From the NCBI RefSeq assembly GCF_000819785.1, contig NZ_CDBK01000044.1, forward strand, positions 62,001 to 126,000: DNA of 64,000 nt, given 5' to 3'. This DNA comes from Aeromonas caviae. GTDB lineage: Bacteria > Pseudomonadota > Gammaproteobacteria > Enterobacterales > Aeromonadaceae. Positions 30,834 to 42,563 of this stretch are shown piece after piece. A model generated the notes under the pieces. That model was not told the origin of the DNA, searched no databases, and saw only the letters and a program-made list of their open reading frames with translations. A program made the translations under genes and the position numbers. Every line of letters starts with the position of its first letter. The stretch's first letter is position 1.

Positions 30834-32090
30834 TTATACCGCCCCGGGGGCGTCGGGGATCATCACCAGCCGGGCGCTGAAGACCCCCTCCACCAGGTGG
30901 GTCTCAATCTGCCAGCCCAGCTTCTCGCAGATGCGCTGGATGATGGTGAGGCCGCAGCCGTAGCCGAGGATCTGATCCGGCGCGGCGGCGGTGGGGTTGC
31001 TGATGGTGAGCACCTGCTCGTGCAGGGTGATCTCGATGTGCCCCTCGGCGTAGCTCAGGGCGTTTTTCAAGAGGTTGCCGAGGGCGATGGCGAGCAGGGA
31101 GAGGGGGGCCTGCACCTCGCTCTCCTCGTCCAGTTGCAGGCGAATGTCCAGCGTCTCCCGTTGCAGCAGGGGGGCGAGGCGGGTCAACTCCCGGCGAATG
31201 AGCGGCGCCACCTGCTGGGGCGGGCGCTCCACGGCCTCCTTGCGTCCCAGCAGCAGGAAGGTTTCGGTGAGCAGGGCCATCTCGTCGGCGGCGGCGCGGA
31301 TGCGGCTGACGGCGCGGGCTGCCGGGGCGGGCAGGTCATTCACCTTGCCGAGCAGGGCCGCGGATCCTTGGATCACCATGTTGGGGGTGCGCAGCTCGTG
31401 GCTGGCAAAGCGACTGAACTCCTGTTCACGGGCAAACACGGCGGCTACCTCGTGCTTGCCCGCCAGCAGCGCCTGCTCTATCTCTCGCAGCTCCTGCCAG
31501 GGGGCATCGGGCACGAAGTCCCCCTGATCCGGGGTGAGGTGGGTGACCCGCTGGCGCAGCCGCTCCAGCGGCCTGGTGATGTGACGCACCAGCCAGATGC
31601 CGAAGGCGAGGCTCCCCAGCAGCAGGGCCAGGCCGATGAGGCGGGTCACCAGATGCAGCTTGGCTTCGTAAGGGTCCAGGTAGTCGTCCGCATCGTCGTT
31701 GAACACCAGATAGAGCAGCCCCTGACCCGAGGGGTGGGCGCGTACCAGGAAATGCTTGTCCTCCCGGCCCAGCTGATGCTCGAAGAAGCCGGGGCTCTGG
31801 TAGGCCTTGAGCCAGGCGGGCAGGCGGCCCGCCTCTGTCCAGTAGCTGGAGAACTGGCGCGGGCTGGGGGCGGGGGCCGCCATCCCGAGGCGCAACCAGT
31901 CGTCGTCATAACGGGTTGCCTCCGCCTCCAGCCAGTGGCGCAGGCTCAGCTCCTCCATCTTGTTCTCGGCCACCACCATCAGCAGGCTCAGGATCACCAG
32001 CAGCAGCAGACCGGCCCCTCCCAGCGCCAGCACCAGGCGCCGGCGCAGGCTCGGCAGACCGGAGGCAAGGGGCGGCGTCGGGTTCGTCAT
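30834..32090 (-). CDS. Two-component sensor histidine kinase
   Basis: 418 residues. TM helix 1 at about 19-41, a periplasmic sensor region to about 147, TM helix 2 at about 148-168 and HAMP-like RHITRPLERLRQRV. The dimerisation box FASHELRTP has phospho-acceptor His231. The ATPase domain carries an N box (NLLKNALSYAEG) and a shortened G box (GYGCGLTI). The sensor region is acidic and Asp-rich (NDDADDYLDP near 131-140), which could bind cations; that is inference. It overlaps the response regulator gene by 4 bases. The signal is unknown. Confidence 0.93.
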   Translation of the reverse strand: MTNPTPPLASGLPSLRRRLVLALGGAGLLLLVILSLLMVVAENKMEELSLRHWLEAEATRYDDDWLRLGMAAPAPSPRQFSSYWTEAGRLPAWLKAYQSPGFFEHQLGREDKHFLVRAHPSGQGLLYLVFNDDADDYLDPYEAKLHLVTRLIGLALLLGSLAFGIWLVRHITRPLERLRQRVTHLTPDQGDFVPDAPWQELREIEQALLAGKHEVAAVFAREQEFSRFASHELRTPNMVIQGSAALLGKVNDLPAPAARAVSRIRAAADEMALLTETFLLLGRKEAVERPPQQVAPLIRRELTRLAPLLQRETLDIRLQLDEESEVQAPLSLLAIALGNLLKNALSYAEGHIEITLHEQVLTISNPTAAAPDQILGYGCGLTIIQRICEKLGWQIETHLVEGVFSARLVMIPDAPGAV

Positions 32091-32755
32091 GGGGTCACCA
32101 GCCGGTAGCCCTGGCCGTGCAGGGTCTCCAGCATGGGGGTGGGGAAGGGCTTGTCGAGGGCGCTGCGCAGGGCATAGATGTGGCTGCGCAGGGCGTCTGA
32201 GTCGGGCTCCTCGTCGCCCCAGACGGTGTCGAGCACCTCCTGGCGCGTCACCAGCTGTGGCGCGCGCTTCACCAGCAGGGTGAGGATCTGGAACGGGATC
32301 TTGCCGAGTTTGAGCTCCACCCCGGCGCGGGTGGCGCGGCCGCTGGCGGGATCCATCGTCAGATCGCCAAAGCAGAGCACGCCCATGTCCCCTCTGGGGC
32401 CACGCAGGCTGAGGGCCTCCAGGCGCACCTCCAGCTCCTCCATGGCGAACGGCTTGACCAGATAGTCGTCGCCCCCCGCCCGAAAGCCTGCCAGCTTGTC
32501 CTCCAGGCTGTCGCGGGCGGTGAGAAAGAGCACCGGGGTCGCGATGCCGTCCGCACGCAGCCGCTCCACGGTACGCAGGCCGTCGAGGCGCGGCATCATG
32601 ACGTCCATGATGATGACGTCGAAGCGCTCCTGGGCCAGCAGTTGCAGCGCGGCCTGGCCGTGATAGGCGCAGTCCACCCTGTGCCCGGCCAGCGCCAGAT
32701 AGTCCATGATGGTCTCCGCCACCTGGGGACTGTCTTCCACCACCAGTATTTTCAT
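32087..32755 (-). CDS. OmpR/PhoB family response regulator
   Basis: 222 residues. Receiver domain with acidic pair Glu7-Asp8, phospho-acceptor Asp51 (IIMDVMMPRLDG), conserved Thr in LTARD and Lys in LVKPF, followed by a winged-helix DNA-binding domain with the LLVKRAPQLVTRQEVL and RSHIYALRSALDKPF segments of the OmpR family. The first gene of a two-gene operon with the kinase. It faces two secreted-protein genes across a 90-bp region with a tandem 7-mer repeat that fits this class of regulator. Confidence 0.95.
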   Translation of the reverse strand: MKILVVEDSPQVAETIMDYLALAGHRVDCAYHGQAALQLLAQERFDVIIMDVMMPRLDGLRTVERLRADGIATPVLFLTARDSLEDKLAGFRAGGDDYLVKPFAMEELEVRLEALSLRGPRGDMGVLCFGDLTMDPASGRATRAGVELKLGKIPFQILTLLVKRAPQLVTRQEVLDTVWGDEEPDSDALRSHIYALRSALDKPFPTPMLETLHGQGYRLVTP

Positions 32756-32781
32756 GCTCTGATCTCCTGGTCTGTGCCGCT

Positions 32782-32799
32782 ATTTCACGGCCATTTCAC
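32782..32799. promoter_or_regulatory. Tandem heptamer repeat, candidate response-regulator operator
   Basis: ATTTCAC occurs at 32782-32788 and 32793-32799, a direct repeat with an 11-bp period. OmpR/PhoB-type regulators (PhoP, PmrA) bind such half-sites one helical turn apart. It lies midway between the divergent regulator gene (start 32755) and the secreted-protein gene (start 32846). Confidence 0.5.
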
Positions 32800-32845
32800 A
32801 CCGGATGGGTCATCCTGTGTGCCAGTGTAACCCCGAGGATCCCCG

Positions 32846-33274
32846 ATGAAGAAGTCTCTCCGCGCCTTCTGGTTATTGATTCTATTGCCTTTTGGTCTGG
32901 TGCAGGCGGCCGAGTTCAAGCTCACGGGCCGCACTACCTGGCAGCTTGGCCAGTTGATGGTCAACGGCATTCCCTTCGTGATCGATGAGCGCACCCGCTT
33001 CAAGGATGGCCTGGATGAGGATGATCTCGGCGGGACCTGGGTCGATCTGGAAGGGGTCGTGCAGGAGACGGCGGCAGGGGCGCGGCGGCTCGTTCGCGAG
33101 GTGGAGGCGCTGGAAGAGGAGGACGAGATGGAGCTGGAAGGGCCGGTGGAAGGGGGGCGGATCTGGGGTTATGTCACCTCGGATGGGAGCCTCTCCCCGT
33201 TCGAGGGACGCTGGCTGGAGCTGGAGTGCAAGTTTGACGGCATGCGCCTGAGCCAGTGCCGGGAGGATGACTGA
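32846..33274 (+). CDS. Secreted acidic protein of unknown function (DUF5666-like pattern)
   Basis: 142 residues with a Sec signal peptide (MKKSLRAFWLLILLPFGLVQA, cut near residue 21). The mature part is strongly acidic and has the strand pattern GQLMVNGIPFVIDERTRFKD followed by DLGGTWVDLEG, which resembles the DUF5666/OB-like proteins that carry a V-x-x-x-T-x-F...G-x-x-V-x-V pattern. GAGG precedes the ATG. It is divergent from the two-component system and likely its target. A Glu-rich segment (ALEEEDEMELEG) may bind metal ions, which is inference. Confidence 0.75.
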   Translation: MKKSLRAFWLLILLPFGLVQAAEFKLTGRTTWQLGQLMVNGIPFVIDERTRFKDGLDEDDLGGTWVDLEGVVQETAAGARRLVREVEALEEEDEMELEGPVEGGRIWGYVTSDGSLSPFEGRWLELECKFDGMRLSQCREDD

Positions 33275-33352
33275 CCGGTCAGGGCGGACCGGGAAAAATT
33301 GCCCGTCCGGGGCCATAGTTAAACCTCACCCCGTGACCCCGGACCGCCTGCC

Positions 33353-33841
33353 ATGACCCGAACCGCACTCTGCCTGCTGCTGTTGCCCTTCTGCACCCTT
33401 GCCGACGACGCCGAGCTCTGGCTGGTGGAGCTGGAGCACAACGACGGGGTGCGCCTGCAATTCCAGGGGGCTGAGCTGGAGCTCGGCAGTGCCGAACTGC
33501 ACGGCGTGGCGCAGCCGGACGGGCTCGTGCCCGGCATGCACCTCGCGATCCTGAGCCGCTACGGCGTCGCCGAGACGATCCGGGTGCTCGACGGGGCGCC
33601 GGATCCGGCGCTCGGGGCCAGCTGGCGGCGGGCGGAGGATCGACTGCTCACCCATAATCAGCAGGCATTGCTGCTACAGGATCTCGGCGTGCTGGTGTTT
33701 GATGCTGACACTCGCTGGATCAACGGCAGCGCCGCCGATCTGCAACCGGGTCGCCGCCTGGTGCTGAGCCGGGATGAAGAGGGCCGCCTCACCGATATCC
33801 TCATTCCTGACCCCGAGGATCCCCTCGACGCCGAAGAGTGA
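33353..33841 (+). CDS. Second secreted acidic protein of unknown function
   Basis: 162 residues with a short signal peptide (MTRTALCLLLLPFCTLA). The segment LGVLVFDADTRWINGSAADL followed by QPGRRLVLSRD repeats the pattern seen in the protein at 32846-33274 (D-x-x-T-R-aromatic-x-x-G...G-x-x-V-x-L), which suggests distant common ancestry. It is acidic, ends in DPEDPLDAEE and starts 78 bases after the first gene. Probably one operon with it. No named function. Confidence 0.72.
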   Translation: MTRTALCLLLLPFCTLADDAELWLVELEHNDGVRLQFQGAELELGSAELHGVAQPDGLVPGMHLAILSRYGVAETIRVLDGAPDPALGASWRRAEDRLLTHNQQALLLQDLGVLVFDADTRWINGSAADLQPGRRLVLSRDEEGRLTDILIPDPEDPLDAEE

Positions 33842-33908
33842 GACCTCTCTCCCTTTCCCCTTGTTAATGGCTTGTACTTTAAATTTCCCCACTTATACTG
33901 GCGCACAT

Positions 33909-34005
33909 CTTGTCGGAGTGCTGACCGTCGAACGACGCTAAGCTGAGACCGTTAATTCGGGATCCGTGGAACCTGATCAGGTTAAGACCTGCGAAGGGAA
34001 ACAAG
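33909..34005 (+). ncRNA. TPP riboswitch (THI element) controlling the thiC operon
   Basis: The hallmark core segments are present: GCTGAGA (33951-33957 region), then CCTGATCAGGTTAAGACC and TGCGAAGGGAA. The outer stem CTTGT (33909-33913) pairs with ACAAG (34001-34005). It binds thiamin pyrophosphate and represses thiamin biosynthesis genes in gammaproteobacteria, usually by sequestering the start or by termination. Confidence 0.96.
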
Positions 34006-34029
34006 GGTAACTTGCGGGTTACCGCGCCG

Positions 34030-34157
34030 GGGAAGGCACACCTTCCCGCCAGCTGGAGGCAGACCGCCTCTGGCTGGCACAGGCGCACAGGGGGAGGTTG
34101 TCCCGTCCGGTTGTCCTTAGGGCGCCGGGTTTCCAGACTAGGGAAACACCGGGACGG
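34030..34157 (+). promoter_or_regulatory. Hairpin-rich leader between TPP aptamer and thiC
   Basis: The 275-base leader holds successive stems: GGGAAGG/CCTTCCC (34030-34047), a 13-bp stem with two mismatches (34048-34060 with 34066-34078) and CCGGGTTTCC/GGAAACACCGG (34125-34152), nested in CCGTCC/GGACGG (34103-34108 with 34152-34157). None ends in a long T-run, so a termination mechanism is not obvious. Confidence 0.55.
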
Positions 34158-34253
34158 CAGAGCAGGGAAGATCCATGCCCGGCTCACTCCCCCGAGCACA
34201 CCCCGCCGCAAGTTCATCTTCTCCTCGAACTCCAGACAAGCAAACACCCATAA

Positions 34254-37865
<3,612 letters not shown>

Positions 37866-37876
<11 letters not shown>

Positions 37877-38645
37877 TGCCGCTTCTCTTAGTGACAAAGA
37901 GTATCTGAGATACGGCCGTCAGCTGATGCTGGCGGAAGTGGGCGAGGAAGGGCAGGCGCGGCTCAAGGATAAGTCCGTGTTGATCGTGGGCCTCGGCGGG
38001 CTCGGCTCGCCGCTCGCCCTCTATCTGGCCGGGGCCGGGGTGGGCACCTTGTGGCTCGCCGATGGCGACACGGTGGATTCCAGCAACCTGCCGCGCCAGA
38101 TCCTGTTCGATAGCGAGGCGGTCAACCACTCCAAGGCGGAGCTGGCCCGCGAGCGCTTGGCCGCCCACAACCCGCTGGTGGAGCTGATTGCCATCAACCA
38201 GCGACTCGATGCCGCCAGCCTGCCGGAGTTTGTGGCCGAGGTGGATCTGGTGATCGACTGCTGCGACAACCTCGCCACCCGCCAGGCCATCAACGCCGCC
38301 TGCGTGGCCCAGGGCAAGCCCTGGATCTGTGCCGCCGCAGTGGGTTGGCAGGGGCAGCTGATGGCGCGTACCAGCAGTGATCACGCCTGCTACGCCTGCC
38401 TCTATCCGCTGGATACCGAGATCAGGGAAAGCTGCGAGACCAGCGGCGTCACCGGCCCGCTGGTGGGGGTGATGGGCTCTTTGCAGGCGCTGGAGGCACT
38501 GAAACTGCTGCTCGGGATGCCAAGCCCGGTGGCGGGCACATTGCGCCGGTTTGATGCCCTGACCCATCAGTGGCAGACCCTCACGCTGGCTCCCGATCCC
38601 GATTGCCCGGTCTGCGGCAGCACCCACCCGGCCCTGGAGAATTAA
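37866..38645 (+). CDS. thiF: ThiS adenylyltransferase ThiF
   Basis: 259 residues of the E1/MoeB/ThiF family. ATP-binding VGLGGLGSP at about 41-49, substrate-side NLPRQILF, the active-site Cys in ESCETSGV and zinc-binding Cys pairs CYAC and CPVC. It adenylates the C-terminal Gly of ThiS for sulfur transfer in thiazole formation. It overlaps the end of thiDE and is followed by thiS after 2 bases. ThiF and MoeB are similar, but the operon context settles the role. Confidence 0.96.
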
Positions 38646-38647
38646 CC

Positions 38648-38848
38648 ATGAAGATCCGATTGAACGATATCGAGCTGACGCTGCCCACCGGCCAGCGCCT
38701 GACTGAGCTGCTGGCGGTGCAGGAGATTTCCCCTCAGGGGGTAGCGGTGGCCCTCAACGGCGCCGTGCTGCCCCGTGGCCGCTGGGCCGAGACCCGTCTC
38801 AATGACGGGGACGAACTCCACCTCTTCACCGCCATCGCGGGAGGCTGA
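38648..38848 (+). CDS. thiS: Sulfur carrier protein ThiS
   Basis: 66 residues with a ubiquitin-like beta-grasp pattern and the essential C-terminal Gly-Gly (FTAIAGG). It carries sulfur as a thiocarboxylate to ThiG. ATG at 38648, two bases after the thiF stop. The downstream thiG is separated by 85 bases, unlike the very tight spacing elsewhere in this operon. Confidence 0.96.
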   Translation: MKIRLNDIELTLPTGQRLTELLAVQEISPQGVAVALNGAVLPRGRWAETRLNDGDELHLFTAIAGG

Positions 38849-38851
38849 TCC

Positions 38852-38932
38852 ATGATGCTCGCAGTCCCATCTTCGAACGCTCTGCCTTGCGGCGGGGCCT
38901 CATCTCTTCTTATCGCAGTGGCCGGAGGCTGA
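38852..38932 (+). CDS. 26-codon micro-ORF between thiS and thiG, ThiS-tail-like
   Basis: ATGATG at 38852 opens a frame of 26 codons ending LLIAVAGG and a TGA one base before the thiG ATG. The ending copies the ThiS tail (LFTAIAGG), and both end in GGAGGCTGA, so GGAGG can serve as the ribosome binding site of the next gene in each case. It looks like a partial duplication or insertion that re-created the thiS-thiG junction. Whether a peptide is made is unknown. Confidence 0.4.
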   Translation: MMLAVPSSNALPCGGASSLLIAVAGG

Positions 38933-38933
38933 C

Positions 38934-39701
38934 ATGCTGACAATTGCCGATCACACCTTCTCTTCGCGCCTCTTCACCGGCACCGGCAAGTTTGCCCGCC
39001 CGGAACTGATGGCCGCCGCCATCGAGGCGAGTGGCTCCCGGCTGGTCACCATGGCCATCAAGCGGCTGGAACCCGGCAAGGCCCACGACGATATCCTGAG
39101 CCCGCTCCTGAAACTCGGGGTCAAGCTGCTGCCCAACACCTCGGGGGCCAAGACCGCCGCCGAGGCGGTATTTGCCGCCCACCTCGCCCGTGAGGCGCTG
39201 GGGACGAACTGGCTCAAGCTTGAGATCCACCCCGATCCTCGTTACCTGCTGCCAGACCCCATCGAGACGCTCAAAGCCGCCGAACAACTGGTGAAAGAGG
39301 GCTTTGTGGTGCTGCCCTACTGCGGTGCCGACCCCGTGCTGTGCAAACGGCTCGAAGAGGTGGGCTGCGCCGCCGTGATGCCGCTGGGCGCCCCCATCGG
39401 TTCCAATCAGGGGCTGGTGACCCGGGAGTTTCTCTCCATCATCGTCGAGCAGGCCAATGTGCCCGTGGTGGTGGATGCGGGGATCGGTGCGCCGAGCCAT
39501 GCGGCGGCCGCCTTTGAGCTGGGCGCCGATGCCGTGCTGGTCAACACCGCCATCGCGGTGAGCGGCGACCCGATCGCCATGGGCCGCGCCTTTGCGCTGG
39601 CCTGCACCGCCGGTCGCAGCGCCTATGAGGCAGGCCTTGGCGCTCGCGCCCAGCAGGCGCAAGCCTCCAGCCCGCTTACCGATTTTCTGGGGGCGTTATG
39701 A
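38934..39701 (+). CDS. thiG: Thiazole synthase ThiG
   Basis: 255 residues, TIM-barrel thiazole synthase. It shows [10 protein letters not shown] at the start, the lysine that forms the Schiff base with the deoxyxylulose substrate in LKLEIHPD, and the C-terminal phosphate site [14 protein letters not shown] followed by NTAIA. It condenses deoxyxylulose 5-phosphate, dehydroglycine and ThiS-COSH into the thiazole. The stop overlaps the thiH start by 4 bases. Confidence 0.98.
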   Translation: MLTIADHTFSSRLFTGTGKFARPELMAAAIEASGSRLVTMAIKRLEPGKAHDDILSPLLKLGVKLLPNTSGAKTAAEAVFAAHLAREALGTNWLKLEIHPDPRYLLPDPIETLKAAEQLVKEGFVVLPYCGADPVLCKRLEEVGCAAVMPLGAPIGSNQGLVTREFLSIIVEQANVPVVVDAGIGAPSHAAAAFELGADAVLVNTAIAVSGDPIAMGRAFALACTAGRSAYEAGLGARAQQAQASSPLTDFLGAL

Positions 39702-40969
39702 GTCAGCATGCCAATGACCCCACCCCGACCCTCCCCTTGCCAGGGGAGGGAGTGTCGACTTCGCCCTCTTGTGAAGTAGGAGATCGGGGGGGCGGATTAA
39801 CACCTCCCCCTTGTGAAGGGGGAGGCCGGGAGGGGGTTGAGAGAAAGTCGGAGAGTTTTCTCGATAGATGGCAGGAGCTGGAGTGGGACGATATCGGCAT
39901 GCAGATCCGCGCCAAAACTGCCGCCGATGTGGCCCGCGCCCTGAGCGCCCCCCGCCGTACCTTGGCCGATTTTATGGCGCTGATCTCCCCAGCCGCCGAA
40001 GCGTACCTGCCGCAGATGGCGGCCGAGGCCGAGCGGCTGACTCGCCAGCGCTTTGGCAACACCATCGGCTTCTATGTGCCGCTCTATCTGTCGAACCTCT
40101 GTGCCAACGACTGCACCTACTGCGGCTTCTCCATGAGCAACCGCCTCAAGCGCAAGACCTTGAATGCAGAGGAGATTGAGCGCGAGTGTCTGGCCATCAA
40201 GGCGCGCGGTTTTGACAGCGTGCTGCTGGTGACCGGCGAGCACGAGCACAAGGTGGGGCTCGCCTATTTTCGGCAGGTGTTGCCCATCATCCGCCGTCAC
40301 TTCAGCACGGTGGGGATGGAGGTGCAGCCCCTCTCTCAGGACGAATACGCCGAGCTGAAAACCCTCGGCCTCGATTCGGTCATGGTCTATCAGGAGACCT
40401 ACCACGCCCCCACCTATGCCCGCCATCACCTGCGCGGCAACAAGCAGGACATCGCATGGCGCCTCGCCACGCCGGATCGGCTGGGCCGCGCCGGTATCGA
40501 CAAGATAGGGTTGGGGGCGCTGATCGGTCTCTCCTCGGACTGGCGTGCCGACAGCTACTTTGTCGCCGAGCATCTGAGCTGGCTTGAGCGCCACCACTGG
40601 CAGAGCCGCTACTCGCTCTCCTTCCCGCGCCTGCGCCCCTGCACCGGCGCTCTGGAGCCTGCCGTGGTCATGTCGGATCGCCAGCTGGCCCAGCTTATCT
40701 GCGCCTGGCGCCTCTTCTCGCCCACGCTGGATTTGTCGCTCTCCACCCGCGAGTCGGCCACCTTCCGCAACGGCGCGGTGCGCCTTGGCATCACCCAGAT
40801 GTCGGCTGAGTCGCGCACCCAGCCGGGTGGCTATGCCGAGGGGGATAAAGAGGAGCTGGAGCAGTTCGCCATCCACGACGACCGCCCGGTGGGGGAAGTA
40901 GCCGCCGCGGTGCGGCAGGCGGGGTTGCAGCCGGTGTTCAAGGACTGGGAACCCTTCTTGGGCCGATAG
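39698..40969 (+). CDS. thiH: 2-iminoacetate synthase ThiH with an N-terminal repeat insertion
   Basis: 423 residues, against 377 in E. coli. From about residue 53 ([13 protein letters not shown]) it aligns throughout with ThiH: radical SAM motif [16 protein letters not shown], and [10 protein letters not shown]. It cleaves tyrosine to dehydroglycine for ThiG. Residues about 6-50 ([11 protein letters not shown]... and TPPPCEGGG) are not ThiH-like. They are encoded by a C-rich palindromic repeat of a kind found between genes elsewhere in the window. The frame is kept, so the protein is probably functional with a disordered extension. The ATG overlaps the thiG stop, so no alternative start avoids the insert except internal Met67, which would lose conserved residues. 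Confidence 0.93.
   Translation: MSQHANDPTPTLPLPGEGVSTSPSCEVGDRGGGLTPPPCEGGGREGVERKSESFLDRWQELEWDDIGMQIRAKTAADVARALSAPRRTLADFMALISPAAEAYLPQMAAEAERLTRQRFGNTIGFYVPLYLSNLCANDCTYCGFSMSNRLKRKTLNAEEIERECLAIKARGFDSVLLVTGEHEHKVGLAYFRQVLPIIRRHFSTVGMEVQPLSQDEYAELKTLGLDSVMVYQETYHAPTYARHHLRGNKQDIAWRLATPDRLGRAGIDKIGLGALIGLSSDWRADSYFVAEHLSWLERHHWQSRYSLSFPRLRPCTGALEPAVVMSDRQLAQLICAWRLFSPTLDLSLSTRESATFRNGAVRLGITQMSAESRTQPGGYAEGDKEELEQFAIHDDRPVGEVAAAVRQAGLQPVFKDWEPFLGR
39713..39850 (+). repeat. C-rich palindromic repeat inserted in frame in thiH
   Basis: Two stems are visible: CCTCCCCTTG/CCAGGGGAGG around 39731-39750 and CCTCCCCCTT/AAGGGGGAGG around 39811-39833. The stretch encodes about 45 residues absent from other ThiH proteins I know. 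Relatives lie at 30782, 41055 and 56711. Confidence 0.8.
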
Positions 40970-41054
40970 AGGCGGCCACGCCCCCCTTTGCCGGTGGCAT
41001 CCGGCATGGTTGGGCGGTGTTCGGCCACACACCTTGCTGGTGGCGATGCTTTGG

Positions 41055-41090
41055 CTCCCTCCCCTGCGAAGGGGAGGGCTGGGGAGGGGT
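41055..41090. repeat. Dispersed C-rich palindromic repeat, copy 3
   Basis: CTCCCTCCCC and GGGGAGGG flank TGCGAA, followed by CTGGGGAGGGG, the same design as the insert in thiH. Confidence 0.75.
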
Positions 41091-41190
41091 CTTGATGCGA
41101 TGTTTCATTGCCATCGTAGGGTCGATTAGCCGTCAGGCGTAATCGTCCGTTCCAAGGCATGGTGTTGGCGGAAGGAGCCGTTGTGTGGTG

Positions 41191-41475
41191 GCACGGCTTT
41201 GCCGTGCAGGACGCGAGGCCGCTGGCCTCGAAGGGTTTTCGCCCGCCCTTCGGGCTTGGGCGAGTGACTTTGGAAAGACCCAAAGTCACCAAAGGTCTTC
41301 TCCCCCGCTTATTCGCCCGACTGCGTCGGGTTCCTTCGGCTCACCCACTTGTCCGGCGGCACGCGCCGACGGGCCTTTGGCCTTCGCCATCCATGGCTTC
41401 GGCCAAAGTCCGCTTCGAACATCCCTGTTCTCGCGCCAAATCGGGTCGAGCGGCGCTCGCCCTTGCCCGATTTGG
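41191..41475. repeat. Composite multi-hairpin repeat element
   Basis: At least five stems in series: GCACGGC/GCCGTGC (41191-41207), GTGACTTTGG/CCAAAGTCAC (41264-41289), CCCGAC/GTCGGG (41316-41330), CTTTGGCC/GGCCAAAG (41375-41408, with inner GCCAT/ATGGC) and CCAAATCGGG/CCCGATTTGG (41436-41475). The GTGACTTTGG palindrome is one I recall from dispersed intergenic repeats in aeromonads and pseudomonads. Confidence 0.75.
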
Positions 41476-41613
41476 CCCATGGTCTGGCGCCGCTCGCTCG
41501 ACATCCTGTCTCGCGGCCTGGACAAGCGGGCTCGCCTCAGCGAAAAAGAGGGTAACCAAGACCGTGCCCGCCCGGTAGATAGTGGAGGGTGCAGTTGATA
41601 TGCGAGATGGTGC

Positions 41614-42117
41614 TTAGGGTAGTTGCTTGAGGTAATTGGTTAGCGAGAAGGGCTGAGCAAATTCTTTCATCCCGGCCAATCTATCCAGCTCTGCTTGGCC
41701 GACTTGCTGCAACTGAGCTTGCTGGGCGGGAGTTAGCGTGGTGGTTCTCGCCTTGATCAGGGTGTCGAGAAAACTGCTGTCTCCCTCTACGGCTTGATGG
41801 AACGCCTTGAGCGCCAGCGCATCCACTTCTGCTGCGGTGCAGCGCTCCATGCTTTTCTCATGCAGATAGATAAGCACGGTTACTAGTTGTCCCCTCTCCA
41901 GTGACCAGAAGGGGTCACTTTTGACAGGCAGTGTGGCGCTGTGTTGTGACTTGATGGCTTCGCACCGCTCAAATGCCGGATCCAGATCGTGTAGTGACAG
42001 GGCAAAGGCGCTGGAGCTGGTTGCAAGCAGCGCAAAGAGCAAGGCAAGGCGTCTGTAGAAGGAGAGACTCCAGCTATCCGGCGCCTTGTCTATTACAGGG
42101 CTGTTGCGGCCGCTCAT
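41614..42117 (-). CDS. Secreted or periplasmic hypothetical protein (167 aa)
   Basis: An N-terminal hydrophobic segment (LALLFALLATSSSAFA, about residues 24-39) preceded by basic residues looks like a signal peptide with a long n-region. A start closer to the signal is possible but no clear ribosome binding site decides. The mature part is helical with two Cys (FERCEAI, MERCTAAE) that could form a disulfide. No family recognised. Base composition is less GC-rich than flanking genes, which could mean recent acquisition. Confidence 0.65.
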   Translation of the reverse strand: MSGRNSPVIDKAPDSWSLSFYRRLALLFALLATSSSAFALSLHDLDPAFERCEAIKSQHSATLPVKSDPFWSLERGQLVTVLIYLHEKSMERCTAAEVDALALKAFHQAVEGDSSFLDTLIKARTTTLTPAQQAQLQQVGQAELDRLAGMKEFAQPFSLTNYLKQLP

Positions 42118-42121
42118 CGGC

Positions 42122-42535
42122 TTATGACTGCTTTTTCAGAAAGTAACTGATATGCCCCGGCGGCATATCGGGCAGCTGACCAAAGACTTCGTAACCCTGC
42201 TTCTGGTAGAAGGGGAGGGCCTGAAAACTGGTGGTTTCCAGATGGTAGTTGGTGATGCCCTTGCTTTGGGCGTACTGCTCCATGGCGCCGAGCAGGCGGC
42301 CGCCCCAGCCATCGCGGCGGATGCGTTCGTCGATCCAGAGCCAGTCGACGTGCAGCCAGCCCCACTTGATGTCGGCGATGATGCCGCCGTGAACCTTGCC
42401 CTCTTCATCCTTGATAAAGCTGGCGATCCGCTCGCGCAGATGGGTGCCGGCGTGATCCTTGTTGTAGCCCGAGAGGCCAATGCGCAGCGCTTCGATCTCA
42501 TCGTCCTGAGGCGGTTGGGGTGGGGTGAGTTGCAT
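42122..42535 (-). CDS. GNAT family N-acetyltransferase
   Basis: 137 residues. Central beta strands HGGIIADIKWGWLHVDWLWID and the acetyl-CoA loop RRDGWGGRLLGAMEQYA are followed by LPFYQKQGYEVFGQL, the classic motif B end. The layout fits small aminoglycoside- or amine-type acetyltransferases. The acceptor is unknown. The stop lies only 4 bases before the start of the 41614-42117 gene, so they may be one operon. Confidence 0.85.
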   Translation of the reverse strand: MQLTPPQPPQDDEIEALRIGLSGYNKDHAGTHLRERIASFIKDEEGKVHGGIIADIKWGWLHVDWLWIDERIRRDGWGGRLLGAMEQYAQSKGITNYHLETTSFQALPFYQKQGYEVFGQLPDMPPGHISYFLKKQS

Positions 42536-42563
42536 AGTGCTTCCTGCTTGATGGTGGTTGTCT

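Larger units (their letters stand above)
40970..41613. other. Gene-free block of repeats and nested hairpins
   Basis: No credible gene in about 640 bases between thiH and the 41614 gene. Frames here give Arg/Pro/Ser-rich products typical of translated repeats. The left part holds a C-rich repeat copy (41055-41090) and the middle a multi-hairpin element (41191-41475). Confidence 0.75.

Noticed and set aside
41159-41598. Overlapping frames of 130-140 codons in the hairpin block
   Set aside because: They translate palindromic repeats (Arg/Pro/Ser-rich) in several frames at once, a known cause of spurious annotation.
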